A stretch of DNA of 64,000 nt from Sphagnum compactum (lineage: Eukaryota > Bryophyta > Sphagnopsida > Sphagnales): NCBI GenBank assembly GCA_965153455.1, contig OZ234503.1:2728001-2792000 (forward strand), written 5' to 3'. Positions 12,056-25,700 of the stretch are shown one piece after another (positions within the stretch are counted from its first letter, which is position 1; the number at the start of each line of letters is the position of its first letter). The translations under genes were made by a program, and so were the position numbers. Under the pieces are notes generated by a model, which saw nothing but the letters and a program-made list of their open reading frames with translations, did no database searches and was not told the origin of the DNA.

Positions 12056-15000
12056 TCTGCCCGGGTCAGATGGTAAAAAAAAAGAGATCGTGATTTGTCT
12101 TCCACGTCAGTGATTTATCTTCCACGCCATCTTTTTTAAAACCCACAGCTGACAAATGGCTGGATGCCAACCGATGACTGCCATCTGTCCAGAAGAGCCC
12201 CCAGCACCCAAAGTGTAGTGTGAACAGAGTTTTTTTTTGCGGCCACCTTTTTCTCCAAAAGGTGAAAATTTAGGGTTTTTTTTTTTTTTTTTTGGGGTGT
12301 GTGTGACTACCTTTTCCTGAAGAAGACGAAAAATATAAGGGTGTTTTTTTTTGGGGTTTTCTAGTTGCCAAATTAAGGGGCTAAGGTCCAAACTCCTCCA
12401 AACCGACATTTTAGTTGAAATGTCCTCCACTAGTGGGCAAGCCTTAGTACCCGTCATAAAGCATGAGATGAACAATATCATAAGCTTTAACACATACATA
12501 GATCACAAAGGAACAACAAAAATCCAATAAAAGATTGATGGCTGGAACCATAAGGGAAGGCCAAAGGAACGGTTTCAATTTTCTTTTCTTCTTATCCTCC
12601 AATTATGATGATTGTGTTAAGGATGGTTTGGATATTAATTAATTTCTATAAATAATTTGGTGTGTTGTAGTGGTTCTCCACTTCCACTTTAAAGTGGAAA
12701 ATCTTATTTATATCATTTTTTTAAAAAAAATCATTTGGGAAAGAAGGATAATCATTCTTGAGAAATAATTGTGTTCTCTAGGCTTATATTTTGTATGTTT
12801 TGTGTTGAATGGTTTTCATTCAAGTAAATGTGTCGAATTTGCACCTTGCAATTGGGGTTGTGTTTGTTGTGGAAATGTTTTTCTCTATGACAAATCTATT
12901 GGATTACTTTGGAAAATAGTTGTGTTGTTTTGACAAATGGTTCATGGGCAAATGTTCTCCTAAGGAATGGCCTTTCCATGCATTGAACTATGGACAAAAG
13001 ATTTTAAAATGAACAATATGAGATGACACATTCATCACCATTGTGTAGTTTTTTTTAATTCTAAGGCCTTGTGATGTTTTTGGATGTTTTGCTTATGGAA
13101 GTTTAGCCAAGGTCTTTGAGGAAAGCATTGTCCCAATTTGTCTTCTCCCCCAAGGAAACTTGGTTAGAGTAATTTTTCTTCCCTTGACAACTTGACCAAG
13201 GGATCGGGTAAAGTTGTACACATAAAGGATTCCAAAAGCCATTTTTTTCCTTGAATGGTTACCCTAGATGAATGTTTGTGAAAAAACAATCCATGAGAGC
13301 CATATAGGGAAAAAGATTTGAACTCAAAATATAATGTTAAAAAGGTGGTTTTTAACCATTGCATCACATACCTTTATTTGAAAAATAAGAGGAATGAACC
13401 ATAGTTAACGTGTTTATTGTAATTGGGGTACAATTTTCAAAATCAAATAAACATTTTTCAATCAGATGGGAATTTCCCCTATAACAACATTGAATTCAAT
13501 GCCATATTGAATTCATTGTTCATGTTTAATGTTTACTATTCTTTTCTTATGTGAAGATCTCCAAGATTTTTATTGACATTTGAGTATTTCATACTTTCAT
13601 AGATGGTGAATTGAATGCAAACAATGTTTTTAAGTAACATTGTTATAGTGGTGGTCACTTCTAAAGTATCAACTAATGTTAATTAGTTTTTTTATTCTAA
13701 GAGGGAATCTCTAGTCTTATTCTCTTCCCTCCCAAGTTAAAACCATTAGTTCTAGTTCTTGATTATTTTTTTTGGCTAATTCTCCTCAATTCAACAATTG
13801 GATTAGTTATAGAACCTTCAATTTCAGGGTAATTGGTTTAAGGTATTTTCAAAAAACTATAAATTCATATTACATATCATATTATTAGTCTCAATTGACG
13901 TGTGGACCTTTACATTATGTGTCAAAACTCAAGCATCAAAATCGCCTAAAGTTGTTATGTTGATAAATAAAGTTGCCAAATGTCACCAATCATTTCAAGA
14001 GTTTAAGAATGTTAATCTAACAATTAAAATGCATGATTGAAAAACTTACATATGGGATTTGTACAATGATCCATGGGAATTAAGTCTCAAACATAACATA
14101 ATTGTATCAAAATTTTAATGATTGGTCAAAAGTTTATTTCCTAACATGTTTTCTTCAAGGTGAATATCCATAAAATGTTGATTACTTTTCATGTACAAAT
14201 GTGCACTTCTCTAGATTATGCCACAACATTTATATGAAACCCTACAAAACCTTGCACACCTCTTATTAGTTTTGCCTATTTCACATTTTTTTTGTGTGAA
14301 CATGCACATGCATTTTTTCTTTGAAAAATTTAAAGCAAATCAAATATCATACTAAAGAAATACGTGAAATAGAAAAGGAGTACCCAAAATTTGTAACATG
14401 TTTTGCACAACCAATTGATTTTCCACTTGAAATGTAGCTAATCAATATCACAAAGTTTTCATAAGTGAAATAATTAGTAGGCACAACAAGTTCCAAACAT
14501 GTTTGATGCAATGTTTTTGCCAATCAAAGTTTTTGTGTTCCATGAATTCAAAACTTAGATTATAAACCCAAACATACCATGACACAAGTATTCTACATTA
14601 GTGTGTCCAAGAACTTGTTAAATGAACTCATTTGTCCTAACTAAAACACATACATTAGCATTGTCCCATAAACAAATGTCCAAATCCACATGTCAAGTTT
14701 GTAAGAAACATACACTTATTCTAGATCTAATAAAAATAACTTGTATCAAATATAGTATATTCATTACCTTTCAAAATACTTCAAAATGTATTATGCCAAA
14801 TTGACTTAAGTTGATTTAAGGCATTCTTGCTAGTCTTTGTGGTAAGTGCTAATCTTTTGACATTGGATTATTCTTTAATTTTGTGGTTCAACATTTTGTT
14901 ATTCATATATTTAGGATTTTTAATATTAACCTACTACATAAATCAAAAAGTAAACCCAAACAAATATCCATTTCAGAATCCATATATGCAACAATATAAC

Positions 15001-16197
15001 ATCTATAGTAATTTGAAAATAAAGTTCAAACTACATGGAATTGAAAATAGAAAACAAAACAAAACACAATGAAACACAAATGTTTTTCTCCATTAGAATC
15101 CTCTTCTATCTCCTTTCATGAGTTTTTTTCATCCTCATAAGACCTACTCAATGTTCTAATGATCACCAACTCATAATTCTTCCCATAAGTCCTTCCTAAT
15201 TTCCCGCCAAGAACATGAATTCTAATTTTCAACTAGTCCTAACCACTCAACCCAATGTTGCCATTTTGTCCTACAATGACATTTCCTCTTGTCCACTCTA
15301 TCCAATGATGACAATACAATTATATCCACTATGTCCAATGATCATAAAACAATTTTGCTTGTAACACTTTTGCATTGTGCAATTTCCAAAGCAAGTACCT
15401 ATTTTCAATCTTCAAAACAACTAAAAAAGGCCCTTGGTGAAATCAACTATGTTTTAAACTTGGAATTCAAGCACAATGGGTTCATTTGTTGGCATTTTAC
15501 ATCCACTTGCTAATGCCACCAATACAAGCAACATTATGATTCAAATATTCAACAATTGCAATATCATGTCACTTCATAGCTAGATGGGCTTCATATGTAG
15601 TTTATTTTGTTCTCCCTTCAATATGCATAAAGTTATATCCCTTTAAAGTTCATGATAAAAACGTACATAATTATAGTTTTAAAAATTCACATAATTGCAA
15701 CATGGTTTAATAACAAACAATATGGAACACAATATCAAGCAGTATGATATAGGAACATTATACAAGCATGATAGTAAAACACCCATGAGAATGACTACAA
15801 ACTTCAATTTCCATATTTCCTAAAACACTTCCATTGCATGTTCTTATTGTAAGTAAGATTAATGGTGATAATGTTATGGTTGATTACCATGGCTAGAAAC
15901 ACCATTGTTGTGTTTACAACAAAAAAATGTTTTCATTTTTCAATGGATAAAGTGTGTAGGTGATGTTGAAGACTTTGTAGTTAGTTTCTTGGAATAGGAA
16001 AACCATTGTTAGTACTATGACGTTGGTAATGTTAATCAAATTATTGCAAAGGTGTGGATGTTAATAGTTCATGGGTACATGAGATTTGGGATCATAATGC
16101 TTGCACATGGAATCATACCATAATCATTTCAAGGTTGAAACATTAACTTTCAAAAATTTACCATGACAAAAGATTCTAGTCTTTTCTAAAGTAGAAT
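12056..16197. other. AT-rich intergenic region
   Basis: About 4 kb with no supported gene. A tRNA-like SINE head at 13315-13366 sits in a longer stretch (about 13130-13540) that resembles 44050-44430, so an old dispersed repeat covers at least 400 bp. Open frames at 14622-15072 and 15289-15513 are short, biased and without motifs. Confidence 0.5.
13315..13366 (-). repeat. tRNA-like SINE head within a dispersed repeat
   Basis: On the minus strand an A-box-like TGATGCAATGGTTAA (13352-13366) is followed by a B-box-like GAGTTCAAATC (13315-13325). The same arrangement occurs at 44208-44259 with similar flanks. It is read as the Pol III head of a SINE or SINE-containing repeat, not as a tRNA gene. 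Confidence 0.4.
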
Positions 16198-16375
16198 ACA
16201 CGACTTTCACGGTAGAGAGTCAAAACGGCGCACACAACATACTCGAGCGTTGACCCAACAAAGAAAAGAAATATTTTTTAAATTCTTCGCTAACTTATTA
16301 TCTACTAACGCATGCCCTTAGTTCACCAAGCAAACCAAGTTGCGAAGAGAGGAAAAGTCAAAAAATAAAAATAAG

Positions 16376-16411
<36 letters not shown>

Positions 16412-16781
16412 CTTTTTGATGGTAATACGATGTACTAAGTGGAGTGTAAGACCGCCAAAGCATCTAAATCAACGAGAGCTTAGGCTCTTGAAGGTGCAAG
16501 GAGGCCTATTTAATTAGTGCCGAAGGCTATTAATGTCGAAGATTTAGTAGAAGTAGGTCGTATTACTTTTAAAGGAAGTAGAGAGCATAACAAGACACTT
16601 AAGCAAACTTTCAATTGTTGCATAAACATTGTCTTTTACATAGCTAGAACTCACAGAGATACAAAAATGATGAAAAAAGCCGTATGAGGCCGTAGGCTCA
16701 CGTACGGTTCGGAAGCCAAGTTGCGCCAGCAATAGAGTAGCTTAGGTTAACATTGGAGCAGGAGCAGCTACCATTGCTTTA
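16198..16781 (+). pseudogene. atp9: Nuclear insertion of mitochondrial DNA: atp9 group II intron 3' part plus start of the following exon
   Basis: At 16677-16710 the sequence matches group II intron domain V (AAGCCGTATGAGG..CACGTACGGTTC), followed by a domain VI-like hairpin and an intron end in AC at 16751. The next codons read IGAGAATIAL, the start of mitochondrial ATP synthase subunit 9 from codon 8, and identity stops abruptly after this (about 16781). The junction falls after nucleotide 21 of atp9, which is the site called atp9i21 in seed-free plants. A (TA)n run at about 16380-16410 interrupts the inserted segment. The left edge (about 16198) is set only by the change from AT-rich to mixed composition. 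It is a fragment and cannot encode a subunit. Confidence 0.75.
16677..16710 (+). ncRNA. Group II intron domain V
   Basis: A 34-nt hairpin with the catalytic AGC near its 5' side and closing CGTACGGTTC, the standard domain V signature. The upper loop departs from the usual GAAA tetraloop, consistent with decay after transfer to the nucleus or with a lineage variant. Confidence 0.75.
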
Positions 16782-19700
16782 AATTACATAGTGGTCATTC
16801 ACTCTCAATATCTAATTCTTTCAATGCAATCACACATACCTTGTCACCACATACTTCCCTTATGAATTCACAATGTGTTGAAGATAATGTATACCTTACA
16901 TTCACCATAACATGCAATGAAATCCTCCAAATGATGACATTTGGGCAACCCACATTTTAAACTTCAGACAAGTATTGTGGTGAAAATGTATACATAACCA
17001 AATAACATTCACAAACTTTATACTACAACCTTATAAACCAAAACTTTGAAATTATACATTGAAATTGTTGGAATAAATATTCACATCTTAATACCATAGG
17101 TTTGGTTTGAAAGTGGATATTTGTTTCATTTTGTTCCACCAATGTGATTCTAGCACTAGTTCCAATTCAATATAAGACTTGTTGTTATGCTACTTTGTTA
17201 ACAATATAAGAATATACTTGAACCAAAATTGACCAACATTAATTTCAACCAACCTTGAAATCTATTTGTCATGAAAGGTGCAAATGGGATAAGATGAGCC
17301 GCGCTTGCTTGCTTAAAGGATTACTTTTGGGAGATTTTTTTTTGAAATATTTTTTTAATTCTTCAAAAAATTCTTCAAAAAATTAAATTTTTCTTTATAT
17401 TATTATGTCAAGGTTTATATAAAAGATTTCAAGATATATATAATTTTCAAAACTTTTGAAGTCTATTTATAAGTCATTTAATTGCTAAAAAACACATGTT
17501 ATAATATTTAATGAGTGTATTTTAAAACTTTTTGTTGATTGGATATTTTTTTAATTAATTCACATGTTCCAATGATACATTATGAACTTTACTATACAAA
17601 TCAATCTTATGCTTTCAACACCAAATTAAATTACCACTTCTAACGTGAAAAATTAAACACACGTTATGCTTGTTGTGGCTCATGTTAGTGTGATTGCACC
17701 CTAAAAGCTTTTTGATTAATCTGTTATTAGTATGTGCATATGTAATAATCCTTGAATTAAACATCCTTTCAAATATGTTTAATTACATTTTATCTATTGA
17801 TTTATGTTTCAAAAAACTTGAGTAAAATCCAATACTTGGTTTTGGATTACGACACATGGCATAATCAAAAGTTGCCACGTGGCATATTAATTGAATTTTG
17901 GAAACATATATATATATACCTAAGTAGATTGGTACATAGCCATAGGTAGGTAAGTTGATATAGCTCCAACCTACCCATTTACTTATTTATTTACCTAACT
18001 ACTTACTTGCTATCTAGGTAGGTAAAAAGGTGGAATATTAAAGAGTAGGTAATTTGTTATGTGTTTTGCCTTTAGGGTTAAGCTCTTATGAATTTATCCC
18101 AACATGGCACATGTATTTTAATGTGAGAATGCAAGCGAAGACGCCTCCTTTATATAGTTTGTGAAATGAGATATTAAAGACAAAGCATATGGGTTAAATT
18201 CAATGACCCCTAATTGTAAGTAAGTTGTAAATATCAAAAAACTTTCCCACATGTTTTCTGTTTGATTTTAATTTTGTAATTAATTTGAAATTTATAATGA
18301 ATCATCTGACATAATTATTTGGAATTTAATTATTTGAATTAAATATATGATAATTAATTATCTAGATTGATTATATGAATTAATTAATATAATTCAGATA
18401 AGTAGTTAGCTAATTGATTCAAATAATTATTTATCAAGATAAACATCAGATAATTAATTATAAAAATAAATATTAGATGATTAATTATTGAAATAACTAT
18501 TAGATAATTAATTATGTTGATAATTGACGATCTAAATTCAAATAAAATTCAATATTACTCACCTACATTAACAGAGTTTGTAATCTAAAATTATTTGAAT
18601 TAATTAATTAAATTTATATGATTAATTAGTGTTTATTTTAATAATTATGAAAATGAATTAATCCAATAAATGAATTGACTCGTATCAATGAAACATTTAA
18701 TAATTTAGTCTTAAAAAGTTTTAAATGTATAAGCAATGATATCTATATGTAAATACACATAAACACTTTAACTCACCATTCCAATCTAACTGAAGGCTTG
18801 CATTTACATTTTCAATGGATTGAATAATCTGTAAATCTTTTAATAGTATGAGTTGCCACATAGTTGACACTAATTCTAGTTGAATTGAACACTCTAGTTC
18901 CAAAATAGTGCACAAGCAGTAGTTATGTAATGAAACCATAGTGGCACATTTAGTTGTAATTTAGTTGTAAAACTAGCTAATTTAATTGATTATTAGTTGC
19001 AAACAAGTTGCAAGCTCTAGATGTTATGGACCTTTACCTAACCATACACATGGCATGATCATACGCATCAATGCCATACGCCAGTCGCAATATAGTTGCT
19101 CACTTAGCGCTAAAGCTACACCAATTGCAACATAATTGAGATTAATCACTTCGTTGCAACTTGTGATCATGGTCAAACTACAGTTGACTATCACCATATA
19201 TACTTTGTGTACATACACCTATATAGAGTCCAAATTGCAACTAATGTGCAACTAAATTACAATTATGAAATATTTTGATGTGGCATTTTAATTATTAATT
19301 CATTGTATTTCCATATTATAGTTGTACCTTAGTTGCACATTAGTTTTCATGACAATCTAATTGCATGCCAATTTAGTTTCTACATACATGATTTTTCATA
19401 GTGAAAAAAACAATTTTGAAAAATTAGTCTTCAAAATGTGTGACAAAACAATCTAAGAGGTCAAAAACCTTATATTAGAACAATTTTGAATGATTTAAAC
19501 CATCATCAACTACTTGTTCATTATTTTAAATGTTTTGCCTACTATATTTCCACAATTTTCTTTCTAAAACTTTTGTACACATGCTTAAACTATTTAAATT
19601 AGATTTTCTCCAAATTCTTGTTCATGCCATCCATTATTCTAAGTTGCATTTGCAAGTCTTATTAAACCTTGCTAATTTGGTTTTATTCAAACCTTCGCGT

Positions 19701-22700
19701 TCGTATACAAAGGAGTTTGATAAAACTATTATAATGTTTTCATAACTAAATGTTACGATGAACATAACTTGACAATAAAATGAATTCCATGTGTGATATT
19801 ATTCATAATATGATCACATAGAATCATGTTGAATGGTTTTTCATGTCAATTATTTTTCAACTTTTCTTACCCATCGCCACACAATCATGTAGTTTTATAG
19901 TTTTCTTGTAAAAGCTATATGCATAACTTGAGCATAATCCATATTCTTTTTTCTTTTCCCCATTCATTTTCTTATCGACCCATCTAAAAAATGTTCCATT
20001 ACTTTATCAAACATCTGTTCAATTTTTTTGGAATGAATATTAATATATGAATTTTATTCTTATTCTTATTGTTATTATTAACATTTTAGATTTTATTTAT
20101 TTATTGTTAATTGAGTTTTTATATTGAATTTGGATATCAACATCCTTCCACTTGGAAATGTTTATATTTTTCAAATGTTATCATCTTTCATATTATATTT
20201 TATGAAAATAAGTTCATTTAGTTTTTTTTTCCTTTTTTAATAAAATATTGATGAAATGTTTGAAAAACCTTATGTTACGTTACAATTTCATTTCTTTGAG
20301 AAAAAATTCATTAAATCATTCTTGTTTGTTTATATTTAATATGTTTGAAATGTTGTTTAATTTGTGACATTATTAAACTTAAATGTGGATTTTTTGAATT
20401 AAATACTAATGCAATTTCATGTGGCATCCATTCAAGATGTGTTTTTACATATAAATGGGTCATAATGTACATGATGTATTAAGAAAAGTTATAACTTAGA
20501 CTATGATAAAACTAAAGAATATGAAAATTTAATTTTTGACGATGATTTAAAATTTTGATCATTTTTCAAAATGAAACATTGAATCCATAAATAATTTTCA
20601 CACTTTTCAAATTCATATTTACTCAATGACGACTAAGAAAAAAAACATGTGATGCATTGGGGAAAATTTAAATATTTTTTATAACAAGTTACAAAAACTT
20701 TCATTCACATGTAAAAGTTATTTTTGGGAAAAAAAGACTTGCAATCCTTTTCCAAAGTAATCCATTTGGTTCCTAGTTACACATTTTGACCCAATTTGAA
20801 CTTGAATTTACATAATGAATATTATGGTGAAGGCTAATGGTGGGCATCTATTGAAATTTGAGATTTGATCTTTGACCTATATTGTGAATTTATAACACTT
20901 GTACATAACCTTAAGTTGTATCCCAAATTATTAATGTTAAGGGTGTGAAAGTGAAACTAATTTTGAATTAGGATAACATTATGTCAAAATTAAGCCAAAA
21001 ATATTAAAAATAAATAGAAAGATATTTATCTAGATTTAAAAGAATTATAAATCCCAAAGATCTTTTTTTTTCAATAAAAGGCAATTATGTTGTCACCCAT
21101 ATATGTATTTAACTTCAAGTTGAACCATCAATCAGTAATAAAAACATAATTCAAAACATTAGAATATTTTAAAAAAAATTATATAGAGGTTTCGATATGA
21201 AAATAATAAGGATATATTATTAAAATACTACAGTATTACAAGTATTAATTTAAAATATTAAGGAAATGCTTCTAAATAAATATTAAAATATCAAAATAAT
21301 AGATTAGTACAATAGAAGTCATTAATATTAAATTCAATAATTACATAAACATAACCATAAAACTCACAAAAATATATTTTCAGGAATTAAAATATCCAAT
21401 TTTGGCAAAACCTAATGATTCAAATCTTCTTTTACCTTGAAAGTAAAATTTAAAATTAAAAAAAAAATTAAATTGAAATTAAAAAAATTCAGATCCTAAT
21501 TGGGAATTGGACCTATTTAGAAACAAAAAAAACTAGAGAACCCAATAAAGAAAAAGTTGCCTGAAATAGAAAATTGGAACTATTTAAAAATAAAATTACA
21601 ATGCACAATTTAACAAAGATTCGTACATTTAAATATATGGATATAGATATTGAATTAAGTAAAAATGGTTTAAATAATGGATAACTAATTTTCAACATAG
21701 TGTCGGTGATTGCTTGTTTAATGCAATAGCCTATTTATTGAAATATTCAATAATAATTTATCATGAATAGTGGTAAAAGACTTTTAAAGCTTTGAAATTT
21801 TGAAGCAATTTTAAAACATTTTTTGAATTTTTAAAGTTTTAGAATTCCACATTTTAAAAATTAGGAGTGTTTTTGAGTGTGGCTAACATGTTTTTATCAT
21901 GTACATTCTTTCAATATACAGATACTTCTAATATAATCAAAGAAAAGGCAACTATGTAAACACCATATACAAGTACTACCTTTATGTTTTTCTTTTTTGC
22001 TTTAGTATTACTCACTAAAGCAAAAAACATGAAGGAAAAAAAATGAACATTTTTTTCTACACCAAAAAAGATTGATAAGATGCTACAAAATAAAAATGAT
22101 ACCTATTTTTTCAATTTTTTAGATTTGAAAGTAATCAAACATTCCAAAGGACCTTTACAAATAGCATGCTAGATTGTAGTTCAAGTAATTTTAACATTAT
22201 ACATAAGAAAAAACGTCAATTGTAAGTTTTTTTTTTATGTCAGTTGTATTTTAAATATATTTCTTCACTGACACATTTTTAAAACCCATAATTTTTCCAT
22301 ATTACACCATTTCAAGGTACAATTCAATTCACATAATAACCACCAATAACAAGAAAATGTTAAAGTATTTACAATCAAATGTCATAAACATGTTTTAGCT
22401 TCTAATGCATTTGAATCATTCTAAACCAATGAAAAACTTGTCAAATGCATTGTTAAAATATTATATATCAATATTATATTTCAAAATTTTTTAATCAATA
22501 TTAATTTTCTCATATATGAGAATAACCAACATTTTCAAAATTCTTACAACACAACATGCACATGATTTGTCTTTATTTGAAGTCCATTTAACATTTATTT
22601 CTTCACATGAAGATGAACAACAAAAAATCATAAACCAAAAAAATGACAAATTAAAAAAAAAAACCAATCACACAAATAATAACTATCAATTCAAAAGAAA

Positions 22701-25700
22701 CTAGGGTGGCTTGTGTGTTGGCCCAAGTGTTTTGGAATTTATTTGAATTTTTAGCGATATAAATCATTTAAAATCAAAAATTTCCACATTCTGAATCCAA
22801 ATCTTACCAAATAAATTCCATTAAATCTTGCTCATCAAGATCTTTCTAATAAAATCAAAGGCACGTTCCAATTCCTTCGAAATTTTTAAACACAATTTAA
22901 ATTTTAGTGAAAAAATCATTCAATATTCAAGCACTTTTACACTGCAAGTCCAAATGTCATGGAACCAAGCCCATGCACCCCTCCTCGTCAAGAGCTTTCC
23001 AAAGACACCAAAAACATGGTCTGAAACATCATGATTTGGTGGATCTCATAACCACAAAACAAAACAAAACAAACTACCTTCCTTCGTAGATAGATAGCCT
23101 TTTCTTAAACAAATTAAAAAATCATGCACTCATAAAAATAAGATTTTTAACAATCTTTGAAAAATAGAAAACTTTCTTAGATCACACTTGCTTTCCCATT
23201 TATCATAATTTCATCACACATCATTTTTAAAAAATCACATTTGATTCCTCACATGATAACAATAGAAAAAAAATAAAAATGATTGTCATTTAAACAAATT
23301 TGATGAAATTTTGAAAAGAAAAAGTTGCCACATCACACCTTTTTTTCAATTTGTTAGACCAAAAAATAATTAGAATATCCAACAACTCCCAAAGTTTCAT
23401 TAATTGATGAAATAAATGCAAACCATGATTAGTTCCATTAAACATTAATTCGAGAAATTACAAAATAATAACAACAAGCCAAGATTTTTCCTTGAATAAA
23501 ACAAATGTGATCAAAATTTTATCACGTTTAAAAATGATCATGAAAATGAACAAGTAGAATTGTCTACCTTAATATAAAAACATTACACGAAGTTTTCCAT
23601 CATAATGTCTCCAATACAACATAATAACAATGGCTCAAACAAATAACATTTTAAAGAAGGTCAATAATGATTTTTTAAAAACGAAATCATAAACTGATCA
23701 AATTTGACAAAACACAACAGACTTCCCTCATCATAATTATTTCCCCAATTTGTTACGTTTGACAATAATCAAGATTTTAAAAACTCTTGCAAGCACAATA
23801 TGCACATGAGTTTTTTTACTTCAACTCCATCTAAATCATATCAAAAAATTAAAAAATCATAATTTTTTTTTTTGCATAAACAATTAAACAAATTATCATT
23901 ATAAAAAAAAACAATCACATGAATAACTATTATCAATCACGAGAAAATCATCATTCTCCTTTGAAATTGATTAAAAGATAGTCATGCACGTCATACTTGC
24001 TTCCCCAACTTGTCACATTTGTTTCTTCGCATTACAATAATTGAAACAAAGATAAATAATAGTCACCCAAACAAATGGGATCACATTTCAAACAACAAAC
24101 GAAGTTACCAAAACACATCTCCTTCCTCAACTTGTTTGAATTGACAATAATTAGAACTTTCCAAAGTGTTGTGAACAAACTACCTCTTCAACAAAAAACA
24201 AACATCTTACAATCTTCATATACACACAAAACATCATAACAAATGCCATAAAGTTATTTACCTTGATCAAACAACTCCTAGAGATCCATTAACATATTAA
24301 ATGGAAGTAGACGAACAAGATTAAAAAATCCACAACCCAAGCAAAAATACAACCAAAAGCCACATAATCCAAAGGCAAGAAAAAAAAACTTACAAAAGTG
24401 GAGAAGGCCAAAAACCCACCACCACTACAACATTCCAACTTTCTAAACACAAAACCATGAAAATAATATTATGCACATCAAATAACCACATTCCAAAACA
24501 AGCCAACAAAGTGAAGGTCACAAAATCTTTGTCTATTTTATTTCTCAAAACACAAAACATCAAAAATTATAAACTAAACAACATTACAATGCAACACCCA
24601 TTGGTGCCCAAAAAGTAGGCTCTTGCCATCTAGTGACTACTAGTCTCTAAATAGATTGTTTGCTTATTTTATTATTTTCTATTAATGACACTTGTGAGAC
24701 CAAATTTGATCTCTCTTGCATGGTAGCTACTTAGGATGGTACATCATATTATTCATTTTTGGTCTTGAATCCTTGGATGGTTCTAAAAACTAAGGAGATG
24801 GTGGCTTTATCTTTTTATGCTGCATAAGTGTGATTGTGTTCTAGGTTTATTTTTCCTCTTTCGTAGAAGACATCTAATTTTTGTAGAAAGCTTTACTAAT
24901 GTGAATGCCCTTGGGCAGATTTAACTTATACGAAGGTGATGGTTCACTTGTTTATAGATGATTGGTGAAGAATGAGACAATGTCGATATGTCAAGTAGTG
25001 ATACTACATAATAGAAAGATGGTCATGCTCCTATCACACAAAGGAGAGAGGATTTGATGAATTTTTTGTTGCACAAGCCTAACCTTTTCTACATGTGTGC
25101 ATTTGCAAGATCTAATGGTCCAAGCTTAGTGGAAGGTTGTTGATTTTACTTAAGAATTAGGGAGAGATAAAAGTTGGTGTCCATTAATTGTTGATGGTGA
25201 TGAGTCTTTCATGACTCATGTCATATGAAAAACTTGAATCCACATGCAATTATGTAATTTTCTTGAGCTTAAGAAAAGGTGTGGTTGATGTAAACTCCTT
25301 GTATAGTCACAAAGAAGCAATGTTGAAGTTTTATGAAAAAATTGTTTGGGGCAATCAACTTTGCTAAGAAGAATTGGAAGCCATTGAATTTTCAACTTTT
25401 TGTGTTAGACCAAAGAGCTAAATGTACCCCCCATTTTTGGTTTACAACAATTCAAAATAAGATAACCCAAACCAAGTACAAAAACTTAGAAGAATGAATA
25501 AGCTAAAAACAAACGCATGTTCATTAACTTCACAAAGACACACAACACTCCTCACAAACACTCTTCCCAACCAAAACCCACACTATCATGCCTTCTCCCA
25601 CCAAAAAAAAAACCTTATTCCTAATAAAGCCCATCGCCCAAAAACTGTAGCTGCACCCCCAAACCACCTTCCAAACCAAAACTCCAAACTCCTCTATGAA

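Noticed and set aside
12107-12499. 130-codon minus-strand frame
   Set aside because: It runs through long T and A homopolymers, has no domain and no supporting context.
16677-16710. Reading the GCCGTATGAGG hairpin as a plastid sequence
   Set aside because: The codons immediately following match mitochondrial atp9, not plastid atpH.
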